DNA of 7,901 bases, taken from contig SKWY01000424.1 in assembly GCA_007128675.1 (NCBI GenBank), positions 1 through 7,901 on the forward strand, read 5' to 3'. The notes beneath the pieces were generated by a model. That model had not been told where the DNA came from. It searched no databases and saw only the letters and a list, made by a program, of their open reading frames with translations. A program made the position numbers and the translations under genes. Origin of the DNA: Deltaproteobacteria bacterium (GTDB lineage Bacteria > Myxococcota > Myxococcia > SLRQ01). Of this stretch, positions 5,157 to 7,901 are shown piece by piece (position 1 is the first letter of the stretch; every line of letters starts with the position of its first letter).

Positions 5157-7901
5157 ATGAGGGGACAGATGAATCCAGGGTTCACGCCGGCTCGTCGCCG
5201 ACTGGACGGAAGCCGCCTGGCACTCTTGCTTCTACATCCGCTGGCCGTCGTATCGGTGTTTCTGGGCCTTCTCGTGCCTCTTGCGGCACACGCCGGGCGC
5301 GGAGTTCCGCAGGACGGCTTTCCCAACTGGCACGAGCGCATGGCCATGGTCTTTGCAAATCGCGCGAGGGCCGCGCCGTATCTCGAGTCCAAGAACTGCG
5401 ATTTCGAGAATCCCACACACCCGAGAGTGTGGCATTACGAGGCCAACCGCGCGGCCCGCTTTCATAGCGCTCATATTGCAAACACCGGCTTCTCTGGCGA
5501 TCACTCCTCGGCATGCACGCTGGTCTCAAATATCTCGGATCTATACGAGCCCTATGGCACCTGTGACGCCTCTGCCTCATGCTCTTGCGTTGGTGGTGAA
5601 GCAAGCTGCGAGCCGACCTGTACTTCTTTCTCGGAACGGACCAACCTTTTCGATGTCTCGAACAGAACAGGGGAGCTGATTTCCTTTGGCATCTCAAACC
5701 CGCGCCACCCGATTTGGGCGTGGCTGCACAGCACGGGTGGACACTGCCAGGGCATCCTCTCTTCCAGCGCTTCCTTTGGGCTCGGACGCTACAGCGGGAT
5801 ATGGACGGCCGTGCTGTCGAATGTAGGCAGCCCCACGGGAACTCTCATAAGCGGTGGACACGAGCCACAGTTCATCGAAGAAACCCCGACGGAGCTGGAG
5901 TTTCGAGTCAATTACTACGATACCAGGGGAGGTCCCTCTCAAACGAACCTGAATATAGACGGCGTCTGCCATCCCATGGTGCTTGAAAGAGGATCGGATA
6001 CGAACGCAACGTATCTTGCTCTCTTATCTCGATCCGACGAGTCCTGTAGTCGGTACCAATTCGTGTTCACTGACCCGGACGGAGAGACTGTCGTACTACC
6101 GGAGACGGGGTCTTACGGTTTAGGCGGTACGGCTTGCGCGGACTGGGAACCTGTCGCACCTCCAGTTTGCAGTCCGGATGCTTCGGCACCGACGGTCGTG
6201 CAGCCGGCTACGGCCACACCGGAGCCCGTTACAGGAACGAGCACCGAGGTTTCGGTTCTTGGAGGTAGCCCCGACGGCGAATCCAGCCTCGTCTACACCT
6301 GGACCGCCATAGGCGGCGCGCCCTTTGAGAATACATCGGTCGAGTTCAGTCCCAACGGCACGAACGGCGCCAAGAACGCAACGGCTACTTTTCAACGCGC
6401 CGGCACTTACACCCTGTTGGTTCGGATCACCGACTCGATGGGTCGCGAAGCCGTCAGCGCCGTGACCGTTGCCGTTGAGAACACTCCCACGAGGATACAG
6501 ATGCGGCCCGCCACCGCGAATGTTCCTCCTGGCGAGACTACGGAGTTCACGGCGCGCCTGTACGATCAATTCGGTACTCGCGGGCCCATCGAACCGACAT
6601 GGACCGTATCCGGTGGTGGAACGATCGACCCCGACGCCGGCGTATTCACGGCCGGGCAGACGATCGGCGGCCCGCACACCGTCACGGTAACGTCGAGCGG
6701 AATCTCTGTAGACGGCACCGTGAGGATCATCGAGCCCTATCAGCGCGGCGTTCCGAGGGGAGGCTTTCCCAACTGGAGTGAGAGAATAGCCCAGGTGCTC
6801 ATGAACCGAGCGCGGGCAGCTCCCGATGAGGTCAACAAGAGGTGTCCTTATGCCATTGACGGCCCAAGGCAGCCCTTGATCTGGCGTTACGAAACGAATC
6901 GTAGCAACCGTTTCCAAATGAACCTATCGGAGAGAACAGACCTACTCGAATCCAATTCGCCTTGCACACTACCGCCGGACATCTCCGAACGCTACGCTCC
7001 GTATGGCTCATGCGATGGCGATTCGTCCTGTGCTTGCGTCGGGGGGGCGTTTAGTTGCGAGCCGACTTGCACCTCCTCCGGCGACCGCAACCTCCTCTTT
7101 GGCGCCGCCGGCGGGTTTACCGCTCTTGCCCAAACAAGTGCTCCTAGGACGGCTGTGGCGACCTGGCTCTTCGACTTCTGGCCTTGTCACTACTTGTTTC
7201 TCGATGACCGTTCGTCGGTTGCGGTGGGTCAGTATGAAGATCGCTGGATGGTGACGTGGGGGGTTGATGGCGAGCCAGAGGGCACCTTGATAGCCGGTGC
7301 TCACGAACCGCAGCACGTCGAGGCCACGGACACGGATATAGAGTTTCGGGTGAACTACTACGACGAGCGTGGAGGTCCACAGAGCGCCAAGGTGAGTGTC
7401 GACGGAGACTGCGCACCCATGACACTAGAGCGCGGAGACGCAATCAATGGGACTTATCTTGCGGATCTAACGCTCACTGGTACGGATTGCAGGCGATATG
7501 TCTTCGTCTTCGAGGATCCGGACGGAGAAACGGTGCTGCTCCCGGAGAGCGGTTCGTATGGGCTAGGAGGACCTAGCTGTCCCGATTGGGATCCTGTTCG
7601 GCCGCCGCTTTGCGCTGAGCCGACGGACCCGCCTCCTACAGTAGTGAATGTTGCAAGCGCGGATCCCGACCCTGTAACTACGACAACGGCCGACGTATCG
7701 GTACTCGGCGCCCACGAGGACGGCGAGAGCGGCCTTACCTACACCTGGAGCGCCAGCGGGCCTGCTCCCGTGACCTTTGATCCCAACGGCACAAACGTGG
7801 CCAAGGAGTCCATCGCCACGTTCACCGAGACGGGCACCTACATCCTCACCGTTACTATCGAGGACGCCGGAGGCCAGGCTGTCACGAGCTCGGTGGAGGT
7901 A
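5157..7901 (+). CDS. Secreted Cys-rich CAP-like/PKD tandem-repeat protein (3' partial)
   Basis: The frame runs unbroken from ATG 5157 to the right edge (915 codons) with no stop. Residues 1-46 form a signal peptide: arginines at 14-16, a hydrophobic stretch at about 22-44, and likely cleavage after AHA (46). Two units follow. Unit 1 starts at residue 48 (RGVPQDGFPNW): a CAP/SCP-like segment (NRARAAP; RFHSAHIANTGF; DHSSAC), a Cys-rich part (SCSCVGG, SCEPTC), a beta-rich part (FRVNYYD, DPDGETV, GSYGLGG), a PKD domain (about 346-443; YTWTA, GTYTLLV) and an Ig-like domain (about 444-528). Unit 2 starts at residue 530 (RGVPRGGFPNW) and repeats this order into a second PKD domain (from 828), cut by the window edge. 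The role is presumably cell-surface or extracellular; the exact function is unknown. The start at 5157 has a distant GGGAG (5140-5144). ATG 5169, preceded by AGGGG, is a real alternative that would also keep the signal peptide. Confidence 0.9.
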   Translation, partial: MRGQMNPGFTPARRRLDGSRLALLLLHPLAVVSVFLGLLVPLAAHAGRGVPQDGFPNWHERMAMVFANRARAAPYLESKNCDFENPTHPRVWHYEANRAARFHSAHIANTGFSGDHSSACTLVSNISDLYEPYGTCDASASCSCVGGEASCEPTCTSFSERTNLFDVSNRTGELISFGISNPRHPIWAWLHSTGGHCQGILSSSASFGLGRYSGIWTAVLSNVGSPTGTLISGGHEPQFIEETPTELEFRVNYYDTRGGPSQTNLNIDGVCHPMVLERGSDTNATYLALLSRSDESCSRYQFVFTDPDGETVVLPETGSYGLGGTACADWEPVAPPVCSPDASAPTVVQPATATPEPVTGTSTEVSVLGGSPDGESSLVYTWTAIGGAPFENTSVEFSPNGTNGAKNATATFQRAGTYTLLVRITDSMGREAVSAVTVAVENTPTRIQMRPATANVPPGETTEFTARLYDQFGTRGPIEPTWTVSGGGTIDPDAGVFTAGQTIGGPHTVTVTSSGISVDGTVRIIEPYQRGVPRGGFPNWSERIAQVLMNRARAAPDEVNKRCPYAIDGPRQPLIWRYETNRSNRFQMNLSERTDLLESNSPCTLPPDISERYAPYGSCDGDSSCACVGGAFSCEPTCTSSGDRNLLFGAAGGFTALAQTSAPRTAVATWLFDFWPCHYLFLDDRSSVAVGQYEDRWMVTWGVDGEPEGTLIAGAHEPQHVEATDTDIEFRVNYYDERGGPQSAKVSVDGDCAPMTLERGDAINGTYLADLTLTGTDCRRYVFVFEDPDGETVLLPESGSYGLGGPSCPDWDPVRPPLCAEPTDPPPTVVNVASADPDPVTTTTADVSVLGAHEDGESGLTYTWSASGPAPVTFDPNGTNVAKESIATFTETGTYILTVTIEDAGGQAVTSSVEV
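5298..7901 (+). repeat. Two tandem protein-coding units of 1446 bp period
   Basis: Unit 1 covers 5298-6743 and unit 2 starts at 6744 and is incomplete at the edge. The RGVP start motifs and the PKD start motifs (TVV at 6192 and at 7638) are both exactly 1446 bp (482 codons) apart. All twelve cysteines between RGVP and the PKD domain have a counterpart in the other unit. The DNA has diverged well below near-identity, so this is an old duplication, not an assembly artefact. Confidence 0.85.

Noticed and set aside
6120..6917. 265-residue antisense ORF on the minus strand
   Set aside because: It is a shadow of the G+C-rich CAP/PKD gene, has low-complexity Arg/Gly-rich sequence with no recognisable domain, and the plus strand is clearly coding.

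Overview
The window looks like chromosomal DNA from a free-living bacterium. A Gram-negative, deltaproteobacterial or Myxococcota-like lineage is my best guess, at low confidence. The basis is a secreted protein built of CAP-like and PKD modules, a style common in those groups, together with a moderately high G+C content and Shine-Dalgarno-type starts. Two radical-SAM proteins and a glycyl radical enzyme imply at least some anaerobic metabolism. I see no tRNA, rRNA, CRISPR array, transposase or other obvious mobile-element gene.

Layout. (1) Bases 1-521, plus strand: the C-terminal part of a KamA-family (lysine 2,3-aminomutase-like) radical SAM/PLP enzyme whose start lies off the left edge. 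(2) Bases 615-3905, minus strand, convergent with it: one uninterrupted 1096-residue reading frame that fuses a complete glycyl-radical-enzyme activase (radical SAM, residues about 1-251) to a complete glycyl radical enzyme (residues about 257-1096). The catalytic Cys-x-Glu site and the C-terminal glycyl radical loop are both intact. (3) Bases 3905-4199: the upstream region of that gene. It holds a 17-codon mini-ORF that resembles the N-terminus of the fusion gene and overlaps its start codon by one base (TAATG), a pair of TGATCAT repeats, and a strong 13-bp hairpin. (4) Bases 4200-5087, plus strand: nfo, deoxyribonuclease IV, with all nine metal ligands. (5) Base 5157 to the right edge, plus strand: a secreted, Cys-rich protein, open at the 3' end, made of two 482-residue-period units (CAP-like domain, Cys-rich beta domain, PKD, Ig-like).

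How the parts relate. The KamA-family gene and the fusion gene converge, so they are not one operon. The fusion gene and nfo diverge and share a regulatory region of roughly 240-300 bp. nfo and the CAP/PKD gene point the same way, 69 bp apart, with no evident functional link. The main item of interest is the self-contained activase-glycyl radical enzyme fusion with its homologous, translationally coupled leader ORF. Its base composition is lower in G+C than its neighbours by hand counts, which is compatible with horizontal acquisition.
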